The notes below the pieces were generated by a model. The model was not told where the DNA came from. It made no database searches and saw nothing but the letters and a program-made list of their open reading frames with translations. Positions 27,846-35,567 of a DNA stretch of 64,000 bases are shown here, piece after piece (position 1 is the stretch's first letter; every line of letters begins with the position of its first letter). Made by a program: the position numbers and the translations under genes. The stretch lies in the NCBI GenBank assembly GCA_035566435.1, contig DATMRF010000044.1:1-64000 (forward strand). The letters run 5' to 3'. The stretch is from DATMRF01 sp035566435. GTDB lineage: Bacteria > Verrucomicrobiota > Verrucomicrobiia > Limisphaerales > UBA8199.

Positions 27846-28046
27846 TCAGGATCGCTTCCCCTGACCCCGGTTGCGCTCCTGCAGCACTTCTCTTTCGGCC
27901 TGAAGCCAATGGGCAAGCTCTTGACCCTGAGGACAGCCTCCCGCCAGCCAGATTTCGTGGGCTCGCTTTTCAATTTGCTCGCGTAAGCCGGCCTCTGTTG
28001 ATGATGTTGCAGTCCCGTTATTGGTCTTGTGAGGTTTGGATTTCAT
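27846..28046 (-). CDS. DUF2934 family protein
   Basis: A 66-residue protein with the DUF2934 signature in its second half: QIEKRAHEIWLAGGCPQGQ followed by ELAHWLQAEREVLQ, starting near residue 25. The N-terminus is polar. Function is unknown; the family is small, helical and abundant in Acidobacteria, Proteobacteria and Verrucomicrobiota. It overlaps the end of the DedA-rhodanese gene by 29 bp, so it is translated from the same transcript. Confidence 0.75.
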   Translation of the reverse strand: MKSKPHKTNNGTATSSTEAGLREQIEKRAHEIWLAGGCPQGQELAHWLQAEREVLQERNRGQGKRS

Positions 28047-29106
28047 GTTGTTCCGCCTTTCGGTTCTCAGTGGGGGGAGTTTGGGGGGTTACCAAGAGTG
28101 CGCTCGTCGCGGTTGCGGCAGGAGAAGGTTTTGGATTTGCCGAGCCGATGCCCACAGTGTTTGTCACGACTGCGGCCCGTGATTCCAGCGGGTAACGCTG
28201 TTCCCGCCAGGCATCGATCCCCCCCAGCAACGGCCGGACTCGAGTAAAGCCTTTCCTCTGAAGCCGTAGCGCTAATCGCGCGCTGGATACCTCGTTTGGG
28301 CACGAACAATACACAATGATGTCCCGGTCTCGCGGAAACTCACTCTCCCGCCTCTCGATATCCTCCATGCTGAGATGAATCGCTCCTTGAATCAGGACGG
28401 GATCTTGTTCGACGGCAGCGTTTGACCGCAGATCCAATATGAGTGGAGTTTCGCCAGCATCAAGCTTCCCGCGCAGCTCGGCCACTGTGATCCGAGCCAT
28501 GCGCAATTCATGGAGTAGCCGCTGCCGTTGCCAGTACTTGTAGGCGACGTAGAGCGCCGCCAACCCGATAACCAGGCTCAGCGCACTCCCGCCGATTCGA
28601 GTGATTGCGGCAGCGATTTGCTCGACTTGATGGCTGAAGAGATAGCCGAAGCCCAGCAAACAGAACCCATAAAACAGCGAACCGGCTCCGTCCACGAAAA
28701 GGAACCGGGCGGCGCCCATGCCGGACATCCCGGCCAGCGGGGGCGCGACTGTACTCATACCGGGCAGGAACTTGGCCACGAAAACGCCGCGGAGCCCGTA
28801 TTTCGTGAATACGTTTTGCGTACGACGGACACATGAATCCGGCTCCAGGGAAATGCGGCAGAGCAGAGCTAATACCTGGTTGCCGCGGTAGCGTCCCAGG
28901 TAAAACCAAATGGAGTCTGCGATCAAACAGGCGAGTGCGGTCACCGCCACCGCCGACGGCAAGCTCAATTTTCCCGCGGCCGAGAGCGCTCCCGCCGCCA
29001 GCAGCCAGGGCAGCGCCGGGAGCGGCAGCCCCATCTGCTCCACGAACACGGCCGCGAACACCAGCGGCAAGCCGTGGTTGATGAGGAACTGGGTGGTTTC
29101 AGTCAC
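28018..29106 (-). CDS. DedA-family membrane protein fused to a rhodanese domain
   Basis: A 362-residue fusion. The first 205 residues form a DedA (SNARE-associated/VTT) membrane domain, with FVEQMGLPLPALPWLLAAGAL and the RYRGNQ/FLPGMSTVAPPLAGMSGM motifs typical of lipid-handling DedA proteins. The last part (about 225-330) is a rhodanese fold with putative sulfur-carrying cysteine in IIVYCSCPNEVSSARLAL and a GGIDAWREQ end. Rhodanese domains move sulfane sulfur; the combination with DedA is a recurring architecture with unknown substrate. A low-complexity tail (SPAATATSALLVTPQTPPT) follows. The next gene upstream is Dps, 14 bp away. Confidence 0.85.
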   Translation of the reverse strand: MTETTQFLINHGLPLVFAAVFVEQMGLPLPALPWLLAAGALSAAGKLSLPSAVAVTALACLIADSIWFYLGRYRGNQVLALLCRISLEPDSCVRRTQNVFTKYGLRGVFVAKFLPGMSTVAPPLAGMSGMGAARFLFVDGAGSLFYGFCLLGFGYLFSHQVEQIAAAITRIGGSALSLVIGLAALYVAYKYWQRQRLLHELRMARITVAELRGKLDAGETPLILDLRSNAAVEQDPVLIQGAIHLSMEDIERRESEFPRDRDIIVYCSCPNEVSSARLALRLQRKGFTRVRPLLGGIDAWREQRYPLESRAAVVTNTVGIGSANPKPSPAATATSALLVTPQTPPTENRKAEQHEIQTSQDQ

Positions 29107-29120
29107 AAACGGCTTTCATT

Positions 29121-29714
29121 TCAGACCACGTGCTCGGCCAGGAACCACACCTGCATTTCATTGGTCCGGATGACGTTGCTCACGAGCAAGTCGTTCGTTC
29201 CATCGTCGCCCAGTTCGGCCGCTTTCCTGGCTGACGCGCGCGCGCCCTGGAGAATGATCTCGTGGGCGGTCAGCAAGCGGGAGATTTGAACCGGGACCTC
29301 CTCACGGCCTTTGGGTGGGCGCGGGATGTTCGTATTCTCAGCCACGTCCGCCGCCATGGCGTAGCTCAACCCGCCGAGCGCCTGGATTCGCTCGGCGATC
29401 TGATCGACCAACTCCACCTGTTCGTCGTAGTGCTTATCGAATAAGAGGTGAAGTTGGTAAAAGGTCTTTCCTGAGACTTGCCAGTGGTGCTTCTTATAGA
29501 GATCGCGCAGGGTCATTGTGTCGGCCAGAGTCTGGTTCAACCGCTCGACGCTCGCCTGGCACACCTTCTCGCTCAGGGCATTGGGCAATTTCGCAATAGT
29601 TGCGAAGGCCTGAATTTCGGCCGCTCGCTGATGGATTTTGGGCCGAGCTCGATCAGGATGATACTGGAAGGCCGGGTTCGAATTATTGTGGGATTTTGTT
29701 GTTTTCGTATTCAT
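29121..29714 (-). CDS. dps: Dps-family DNA-binding ferritin-like protein
   Basis: A 197-residue mini-ferritin that stores iron with H2O2 as oxidant and protects DNA. The ferroxidase-site residues are within LYKKHHWQVSGKTFYQLHLLFDKHYDEQVELVDQIAERI. The N-terminal 45 residues are basic and polar, consistent with a DNA-binding tail. The start at 29714 overlaps the stop of the upstream DsbA-like gene by 4 bp (ATGA); an extension further upstream is not used. It sits in a peroxide/thiol stress neighbourhood with a peroxiredoxin two genes upstream. Confidence 0.9.
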   Translation of the reverse strand: MNTKTTKSHNNSNPAFQYHPDRARPKIHQRAAEIQAFATIAKLPNALSEKVCQASVERLNQTLADTMTLRDLYKKHHWQVSGKTFYQLHLLFDKHYDEQVELVDQIAERIQALGGLSYAMAADVAENTNIPRPPKGREEVPVQISRLLTAHEIILQGARASARKAAELGDDGTNDLLVSNVIRTNEMQVWFLAEHVV

Positions 29715-30256
29715 AGACTCCTCTGGTTGAGTTGTTGTTCCAGGGAGGCGCGCAACGGCTCGAAATCCGCTGTGCCATCGTACCTGGTTCCGTTGATAAA
29801 AAAGCATGGCGTGCCATTGACCCCGCTACGGATCCCGCTCATACGGTCTTCCTTGATCCGTTTGCTGATTTCTCCCTTCCTTATAGCGCTGCCGAATTCT
29901 TCCACGTTCAGTCCCAGTTGTTCCGCCCAGGCGGGCAGGAGATCCGGCTCCAGATCGTCCTGATTTTCGTAAATGAAGTCGTGCATCTCCCAAAATTTTC
30001 TCTGCAGCGCGGCGGCTTCGGCCGCCTCCGCGGCGACCATGGCATAAGGGTGCGCCTGAGTTAGCGGAAAGTTTCGAAAGACGAACCGCAGCTTTTTACC
30101 AAGCGTCTTTTGCACGCGTTTGACGACCGGATAAGCAGCGCCGCAGTAAGGGCATTGATAATCACCATATTCGACCAAGGTCACGAGTGCGTCGGCACGG
30201 CCTTGGGCGTGATCGCGCTCAGAAACGGGAGGGGTTAATGCGGCGGATTCGGTCAT
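29711..30256 (-). CDS. DsbA-family thioredoxin-fold oxidoreductase
   Basis: A 181-residue thioredoxin-fold protein without a visible signal peptide. The active site is CPYC in LVEYGDYQCPYCGAAYP near residue 35, with cis-proline at NGTPCFFING about 150. The inserted helical region and length match the DsbA/NhaA-C-terminal-like group of cytosolic two-thiol proteins. Overlaps the peroxiredoxin stop (30253-30256) and Dps start by 4 bp, so the three are co-translated. A role as a thiol reductant or isomerase in oxidative stress is an inference from context. Confidence 0.88.
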   Translation of the reverse strand: MTESAALTPPVSERDHAQGRADALVTLVEYGDYQCPYCGAAYPVVKRVQKTLGKKLRFVFRNFPLTQAHPYAMVAAEAAEAAALQRKFWEMHDFIYENQDDLEPDLLPAWAEQLGLNVEEFGSAIRKGEISKRIKEDRMSGIRSGVNGTPCFFINGTRYDGTADFEPLRASLEQQLNQRSL

Positions 30257-30774
30257 CTGTCCTCCTTCACGGGAAGCTGGTTTAACTGAGGGATCGAGGT
30301 GTCGCCTTTGTGTTGAGCAATCAAGGCGAGGGCTTTCAGGATGCCGTCTGCGCCCGGGTTAATTCCCACCGGTGAGACGTAGCTCCATCGGACAACGCCT
30401 GTTGCATCGATCACAAACAACGCCCGCTCCGCCTCGCCAACTTTTTCATTGTAAACGCCATACAACCGGGCGACGGCCCCTTTCGGTTCAAAGTCGGCCA
30501 AGAGGGGGGTGTGCAATTTCCGATCTTTGCTGAAGGCCAAATGGCTCCAAATGCCATCCACCGAAATGCCGACAATCTGGGCGTCGAACTCGTAGAATTC
30601 GGGCAAGAGTTCATTATACAGCGCAAGCTGGTCGCTGCAAACCGGACTCCAGTCCGCCGGATAGAACACAAGGACTACCGGCCTGCCGCGCAGGTCGGAA
30701 AGCGATACTCGCTGATCGGGGGTGCTGAGCAGCGCGAAATCGGGCGCGGGCGTTCCTGCTTTGAGGGCATTCAT
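30253..30774 (-). CDS. Peroxiredoxin (AhpC/TSA family)
   Basis: A 173-residue thiol peroxidase. The peroxidatic cysteine lies in FYPADWSPVCSDQLALYNELLPEF (about residue 46), in a variant of the common TPVCT motif. The catalytic arginine is expected in the C-terminal half (EAERALFVIDATGVVRWSY). No second resolving cysteine is seen, so it may be a 1-Cys type recycled by the thioredoxin-like partner encoded next. Preceded by an SDR gene with a 31 bp gap. Confidence 0.88.
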   Translation of the reverse strand: MNALKAGTPAPDFALLSTPDQRVSLSDLRGRPVVLVFYPADWSPVCSDQLALYNELLPEFYEFDAQIVGISVDGIWSHLAFSKDRKLHTPLLADFEPKGAVARLYGVYNEKVGEAERALFVIDATGVVRWSYVSPVGINPGADGILKALALIAQHKGDTSIPQLNQLPVKEDR

Positions 30775-30805
30775 GGGGCAATGACTTTAAGATTGAAGGG
30801 TGGTT

Positions 30806-31567
30806 CTAGCGGTAGCCTCCTGAGATTACGAAGGTTTCGCCCGTGATCCAGGAGGAGTCGTCGGACGCAAGGAAGACCGCGGTACCCGCGATGTCCTGGG
30901 GTCGCCCAATCCGGCCGAGTGGCGTTTGCGCTTCGACTTGCCTGCGCATGTCGCTTTCAGCAATGCCGGCCGAACGGGTGCCTTCCGTCTCTACCATTCC
31001 GGGCCGAATGGCATTGACACGAATTCCGCGCGGACCGAGTTCCGACGCCAGCGACCGCGTGATCGCGTCCACGGCTCCTTTGGTGCCGCTGTAAACCGCT
31101 GATTGCGGAATGGCGAGAGTGCTTACAACCGAACTAATGTTAATGATACTTCCGCCGGTTGCATCGAATTGCTTCACCGCCCCTTGCGAGGCGAACAGCA
31201 GGCCGAGCACATTCAAATTGAAATGCTTGTGGAAGTGCTCCTCGGTCACTTTCTCCAAAGGCAAGAATTCGTAGAGGCCCGCGTTGTTGACCAGAATGTC
31301 CAGCCGGCCAAAGGCCTCTTTCGATTTGGCAAACAAGCGTTCGATCTCCGGTTGCCGGGACATGTTCGCTTGCACGGCGAGCGCCTTGCCTCCCGCCGCG
31401 GTAATCTCCGTCACAACTTTTTCTCCCTCTGCCTTGCTGGACGAGTAATTAACGACGACTGCCGCTCCCTCCGCGGCCAGCTCTTTGGCGATGGCCGCGC
31501 CGATGCCTTTCGATGCTCCGGTGACCACAGCTACTTTGCCCGTCAGTTTCTTGGATGGTGTTTTCAT
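30806..31567 (-). CDS. SDR-family oxidoreductase (glucose 1-dehydrogenase/3-oxoacyl reductase-like)
   Basis: A 253-residue classical short-chain dehydrogenase. The cofactor motif TGASKGIGAAIA is near residue 17, NNAGLYEF near 90, and the catalytic serine, tyrosine and lysine occur in SIINISSV, AVYSGTKGA. A C-terminal GGYR end is typical. Serine after the first strand (VVNYSSSKAEGE) suggests NADP use. It is upstream of the peroxiredoxin by 31 bp in the same direction; its substrate is unknown. Confidence 0.88.
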   Translation of the reverse strand: MKTPSKKLTGKVAVVTGASKGIGAAIAKELAAEGAAVVVNYSSSKAEGEKVVTEITAAGGKALAVQANMSRQPEIERLFAKSKEAFGRLDILVNNAGLYEFLPLEKVTEEHFHKHFNLNVLGLLFASQGAVKQFDATGGSIINISSVVSTLAIPQSAVYSGTKGAVDAITRSLASELGPRGIRVNAIRPGMVETEGTRSAGIAESDMRRQVEAQTPLGRIGRPQDIAGTAVFLASDDSSWITGETFVISGGYR

Positions 31568-31668
31568 AAATATGGAGTTCTGTTTTTACAAACCGTTGCG
31601 GGAGGTTTGACCCGCTTTCATGGAAGTATTCAGGCCAATGGCTTTTGTCCGTGTGCGTGAGTAATCTT

Positions 31669-32259
31669 TCATACGAATTTGCAGGCCTCATTGAATTCGA
31701 GGCGCGGCAACCTCGGACGGAGTGCGCTGGCGTCCCCATACCCGATATTGCAGACGAAATTCGACTTCCAGGAGGTTCCCTCAAAGAAAGCGGCGTCCAC
31801 TTTGGCGTTGTCGAAGCCCGACATCGGCCCGCAATCGAGCCCGAACGAACGTGCGGCGATAATGAAATAAGCCCCTTGCAGGCTGCTGTTGCGAAACGCC
31901 GTCGATTCAATAAATGGCCGATTGCCTGCAAACCAGGAGCGCGCGTCCGCGTGCGGGAACAGCCTGGGCAGCTTTTCGTAAAATTCCAGATCCTGCGCAA
32001 TGACCGCGGTCACGGGTGCCGTTTTCGTTTTTTCGATGTTGCCTGGAGCCATGCAAGCCAGGAGCTTTTCCTTCGCCTCTTTGGATTTCACAAACACGAT
32101 CCGCGCGGGACAGGAATTGGCGCTCGTCGGCCCCCATTTCATGAGGTCGTAAACCTGTTGCAGAAGCCCATCGCTGACCGGCTCGGGCGACCAGACGCTA
32201 TGGGTCCTCGCTTTCGTCAGAATCTGCTCCAACGCTTCCTCGGGTAATGGGCGGCTCAT
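31669..32259 (-). CDS. Nitroreductase-family protein (RutE/HadB-like malonic semialdehyde reductase)
   Basis: A 196-residue flavoprotein of the nitroreductase superfamily. Features of the RutE group are SANSCPARIVFVKSKEAKEKL (FMN-binding arginine), a middle SSLQGAYFIIAARSFGLDCGPMSGFDNAKVDAAFF segment and a C-terminal NIGYGDASALRPRLPRLEFNE. Such enzymes reduce malonic semialdehyde in pyrimidine degradation or act as broad aldehyde/nitro reductases; no rut operon is nearby, so the name RutE is not assigned. It is the first gene of the long minus-strand run, 101 bp upstream of the SDR. Confidence 0.85.
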   Translation of the reverse strand: MSRPLPEEALEQILTKARTHSVWSPEPVSDGLLQQVYDLMKWGPTSANSCPARIVFVKSKEAKEKLLACMAPGNIEKTKTAPVTAVIAQDLEFYEKLPRLFPHADARSWFAGNRPFIESTAFRNSSLQGAYFIIAARSFGLDCGPMSGFDNAKVDAAFFEGTSWKSNFVCNIGYGDASALRPRLPRLEFNEACKFV

Positions 32260-32359
32260 GCGGATAGGCTCCGTAGATCAAACAGAGTTTTGCATTTTAT
32301 AGCATTAAGCGAGATTCGGTGGCCAAAAAGCCAAGCTTGCCGTTTCAATCCTCTCGCTG

Positions 32360-33034
32360 TTATCGTTTTTTGGCTCCGGTGGCCCTCTCCAGCAAGGGAC
32401 CATCGCGAGCTTCCGTAGCGGGCAGGCTGGGTTCGTGGGGGTAACTTCGGCAGCCCGATTTTATCATGGCCATCACCTCATCGTAATGTTGCGACTTCGC
32501 CCAATCGCGTTGAAATTCCAGTAGCACCTGAATCGCTGTCAGGGAGACTCCGCCGGCTTGCTCGACGCGCCGCAAGGCGGTGTCGTGAGCTGCCTGACTC
32601 GTTCCCGACGATGCGTCCTTCACGGCATAAATGCCGTACCCTTCTTCCAACATCTGCAAAGCTGGAAAAACGAGACAGGCCTCGCTCCAGGTCGCCGCGA
32701 GGAGAAAGTTCCTGCGCCCTGTCTGCTTAACTGCCGCTACAAACTGCGCGTCGTCCCAAGCGTTCATGCTGGACCGTGGAATGGGTGCCTGGCCGGGAAA
32801 CAGAGCGAGCAATTGGGGCGCGATCTTGCCGCTGAACTCCCCAAATTCGAGCGCGGTCAAAATCACCGGAACGCCGAAAATCTTTGCGCACTTTGCCAGG
32901 ACCATCACGTGCTCGAGCAAGTCCTCCCAGTCCGGGTTGAGCTTGCCGAAGAACATCTGCGGCTGGTGATCAATGAAGATTACCGCGCAGTTGTCGGGCG
33001 TCAGCAGCCCTTTGTCAGTCGAACTCATGCTCAT
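32360..33034 (-). CDS. YcaC-like cysteine hydrolase (isochorismatase fold)
   Basis: A 224-residue cysteine hydrolase. The catalytic aspartate is in VIFIDHQPQMFF (residue about 22) and the nucleophilic cysteine in ATWSEACLVFPALQMLEEGYGIYAV. The VKDASSGTSQAAHDTALRRVEQAGGV and LLEFQRDW segments mark the YcaC subgroup. Substrate unknown. Two ATGs (33034 and 33028) are possible; I use the first. The gene is preceded by the 240 bp intergenic space that holds the 32-bp element at 33132-33163 and is divergent from arsS. Confidence 0.87.
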   Translation of the reverse strand: MSMSSTDKGLLTPDNCAVIFIDHQPQMFFGKLNPDWEDLLEHVMVLAKCAKIFGVPVILTALEFGEFSGKIAPQLLALFPGQAPIPRSSMNAWDDAQFVAAVKQTGRRNFLLAATWSEACLVFPALQMLEEGYGIYAVKDASSGTSQAAHDTALRRVEQAGGVSLTAIQVLLEFQRDWAKSQHYDEVMAMIKSGCRSYPHEPSLPATEARDGPLLERATGAKKR

Positions 33035-33131
33035 GAGATGCAGGTCCTGTATTCTTGAATTCCGCCGAGATCCTGGTTTCTCGCGTGGAATGGCGCAATT
33101 GACCGTGTGGGCGGATTCTTGCTCAGCGAAC

Positions 33132-33163
33132 GAACTAGGCCGTTCTACTTCCTTCGGACTAGG
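33132..33163. promoter_or_regulatory. 32-bp element, copy 2 (between YcaC-like hydrolase and arsS)
   Basis: The 32 bp share 24 positions with 43686-43717 without gaps. It begins GAACTAGGC and contains CTACTTCCTTCGGACTAGG, an imperfect dyad with half-site GRACTAGG/CCTAGTYC-like arms. It lies 98 bp upstream of the hydrolase start on the minus strand and 112 bp upstream of arsS on the plus strand. A dimer-binding operator is the likeliest reading. Confidence 0.6.
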
Positions 33164-33274
33164 CATCGTCTGCCGCCACATCCCTCCGCTCGTTTGACTC
33201 GTGCGACGAAGTCCCGTAGTGTAAGCGCGGTAACAAGCCCTGGAATCACGCGATTTCTGAACGATCGCCCGAGC

Positions 33275-34234
33275 ATGAATTCTTTTGAGGAAAGACTTTC
33301 AGCCCACGGGCTAGCCCTGCGCCGGGCCCGGCTGCAGACGCTCCAGATCAACGTGGGGCGCAAGTGCAACCAGGCGTGCCGTCACTGCCACGTGGATGCA
33401 GGGCCCTGGCGTACCGAAATGGTAGGCCAAGAAGTGGCTCGTCGCATCGGCGAATGGATTCAGCAATACCAGCCTGAGATTGTGGATCTCACGGGCGGGG
33501 CGCCCGAGTTGAGCGAGTTCTTTCGTTTCTTCGTCGAAACTGCCCGGGGCGCGGGGTCGCACGTGATTGACCGCTGCAACCTCACCATCATCGAGGAGAC
33601 CGGTCACGCTGACCTGCCGGCATACCTGGCGGGACAGGCGGTCGAGGTGATCGCCTCGCTGCCGTGCTACACGGCGGAGAACGTGGCCAAACAACGTGGC
33701 GCCGGTGTGTTTGAGAAAAGCATTTCGGCGCTGCGCAAACTCAACGGGGTTGGGTATGGCTCTGATCTACCGCTCAACCTGGTCTATAATCCCGTCGGCC
33801 CAAAGTTGCCCGGCCCGCAGCCGGAGTTGGAGGCGAACTATAGGGAGGTCCTCGAAGGCGAGTTTGGCATCAGGTTCAATCACCTGTACACCCTCACGAA
33901 CCAGCCCATTGCCCGGTTCGCCGAAGACCTGCGCCGGCAGGGTAAGACCGGAGAGTACATGTCGCTCTTGGCGAGCAGTTTCAATCCCGCGACGGTCGAG
34001 AGCTTGATGTGCCGCACGACCCTAAGCGTGGGCTGGATGGGAGAGGTGTACGACTGCGACTTTAACCAGATGCTTGGGATGCAGATGCAGAACGGCAAAC
34101 CCCTCTACCTGTGGGACGTGGCGCCCGAACTGCTGGAAGGCTGGGCAGTCCGGACGGGAGACCATTGCCTCGCCTGCACGGCGGGCTGCGGCAGCAGTTG
34201 CGGCGGGGCGCTGCAGACGACGGCCGCTTCCTGA
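33275..34234 (+). CDS. arsS: Arsenosugar biosynthesis radical SAM protein ArsS
   Basis: A 319-residue radical SAM enzyme that attaches the 5'-deoxyadenosyl group of SAM to dimethylated arsenic in arsenosugar synthesis. The cluster-binding motif is CNQACRHC (Cys31, 35, 38). The C-terminal DUF3641-like part shows the cysteine series CLACTAGCGSSCGG. The start at 33275 (MNSFEERLSAHG) fits the family; upstream frame is not coding. Faces the fused glycosyltransferase gene (stops 8 bp apart), which is of the TIGR04282/TIGR04283 type that belongs with ArsS. No arsM methyltransferase is in this window. Confidence 0.92.
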   Translation: MNSFEERLSAHGLALRRARLQTLQINVGRKCNQACRHCHVDAGPWRTEMVGQEVARRIGEWIQQYQPEIVDLTGGAPELSEFFRFFVETARGAGSHVIDRCNLTIIEETGHADLPAYLAGQAVEVIASLPCYTAENVAKQRGAGVFEKSISALRKLNGVGYGSDLPLNLVYNPVGPKLPGPQPELEANYREVLEGEFGIRFNHLYTLTNQPIARFAEDLRRQGKTGEYMSLLASSFNPATVESLMCRTTLSVGWMGEVYDCDFNQMLGMQMQNGKPLYLWDVAPELLEGWAVRTGDHCLACTAGCGSSCGGALQTTAAS

Positions 34235-34242
34235 CCGGAGGT

Positions 34243-35556
34243 TTAGTCCGGTGCCCGATAACGTGTTGCCAGCTTCCGCGGGGGCACGCCGAGGCGATAC
34301 GCGGCCAGCATCCATTGATTGCGCAGAGTGGTGCGAATAACTCCCAGTGTCTGCCAGCGGCGGCCCGAGGTGAGAGCTGCTTCCCTGACCGTAACGATCC
34401 GTCCGCGCCGCCGGAGGCGGAGTGCAAACTCATAATCTTCCATGATCGGCAAGTCGGCGAAGCCCCCCATTTCTTCAAACAGAGTCCTGGTGAGAAACAA
34501 CCCCTGGTCGCCGTAGGGTCGCTGGAGCCAGCGTGAACGGATACCCGTGGTCCACTCAACCAAGGATTTGCCGCGAAAATTCCCAGCGATGCGGAAGCGG
34601 AACGCGCCCGCGGCTACGCCGGCCGCGCTGAGCGTTCGGGCGACCACCTCCGCCCATGCCGCAGGAAGAAGCGTGTCCGCGTGCAAGAACAGTAAGGAGG
34701 CCCCTTCGGCTCTGGCAGCCCCAGCGTTCATCTGGCGCGCGCGACCGGGTTTCGAAACCAGGACGGTCGCCCCTGCCTCGGCGGCACGTTGCGCGGTAGT
34801 ATCGGTGCTACCGCCGTCAACGACGATAACCTCGTGACACGGGGCTTGCCCAACAGCATGAAGGGTGGCGCCGATATTCGACTCCTCGTTCAGCGCCGGC
34901 ATGATGACCGAGACTCGGTCCAGGCAGGTGTCTTCGGCCGCCGTCGTGCGTCGCCACCCGGCCAGGTCTTCCGGCCGATCGATGTCTGCCAACGGGTTCA
35001 ATAAAGCGGCGTTGCAGCCCTGGCGCTCCAGCACCGCCAACGAATAGGCCAGTACCCGCTCCGTGCCCCAAGGGATGCCGCGAAACAACTCCGGCATCGG
35101 CCGACTCAGCCCGATGAGGTAATAACCTCCGTCCTGAGCGGGTCCTAGCACCACCGGGGTTTCCGTCAAACGGGCGAACGCTGTGGTGATGACGTCTGGG
35201 CTGAGGTCGGGACAATCGCTCCCGATAATAACCGCAGCCGTCGAGCCGGCGCGAAAACTCGCCTCGAACGCGCCAGTCATGCGCTCGCCCAGGTCGCCTA
35301 CGGCCTGCGGAAAAAAGTGCGCACTGTCCCCCAGCCAATGACTCATCGCCTGTTCCGTACCACCCTCAAAGTGTATTTCCAATTCCGCGGGAATAGCCCG
35401 GCAAGCTTTGTGCGCTGTGCGCAAAGTCCGCAAGACCAGCCGGCGGTGCAACGCCGCCGCACCTTCGGCGCCCAGGGCCGGGACCAGGCGGGTCTTGGCC
35501 CTGCCGGCAATCGGGTACCGCGCGAAGACGAGCAGCCTTCTGCGGTCTTCGCGCAT
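34243..35556 (-). CDS. Fused TIGR04282/TIGR04283-type nucleotidyltransferase-glycosyltransferase (arsenosugar)
   Basis: A 437-residue fusion of two modules usually encoded separately. Residues 1-200 form a DUF2064/CofC-like nucleotidyltransferase (FARYPIAGRAKTRLVPALGAEG, GSDCPDLSPDV, LGPAQDGGYYLIGL). Residues about 215-437 form a GT2 glycosyltransferase (VSVIMPALNEESN, VVDGGSTDTTA, LFLHADTLLP, then YGDQGLFLTRTLFEEMGGF). Both are associated with arsenosugar biosynthesis by the families named. The ATG at 35556 (MREDRRRLLVF) lies 11 bp after the stop of the VTT-reductase gene; a longer frame would overlap that gene. Convergent with arsS. Confidence 0.88.
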   Translation of the reverse strand: MREDRRRLLVFARYPIAGRAKTRLVPALGAEGAAALHRRLVLRTLRTAHKACRAIPAELEIHFEGGTEQAMSHWLGDSAHFFPQAVGDLGERMTGAFEASFRAGSTAAVIIGSDCPDLSPDVITTAFARLTETPVVLGPAQDGGYYLIGLSRPMPELFRGIPWGTERVLAYSLAVLERQGCNAALLNPLADIDRPEDLAGWRRTTAAEDTCLDRVSVIMPALNEESNIGATLHAVGQAPCHEVIVVDGGSTDTTAQRAAEAGATVLVSKPGRARQMNAGAARAEGASLLFLHADTLLPAAWAEVVARTLSAAGVAAGAFRFRIAGNFRGKSLVEWTTGIRSRWLQRPYGDQGLFLTRTLFEEMGGFADLPIMEDYEFALRLRRRGRIVTVREAALTSGRRWQTLGVIRTTLRNQWMLAAYRLGVPPRKLATRYRAPD

Positions 35557-35567
35557 GCGGGAGTGGC

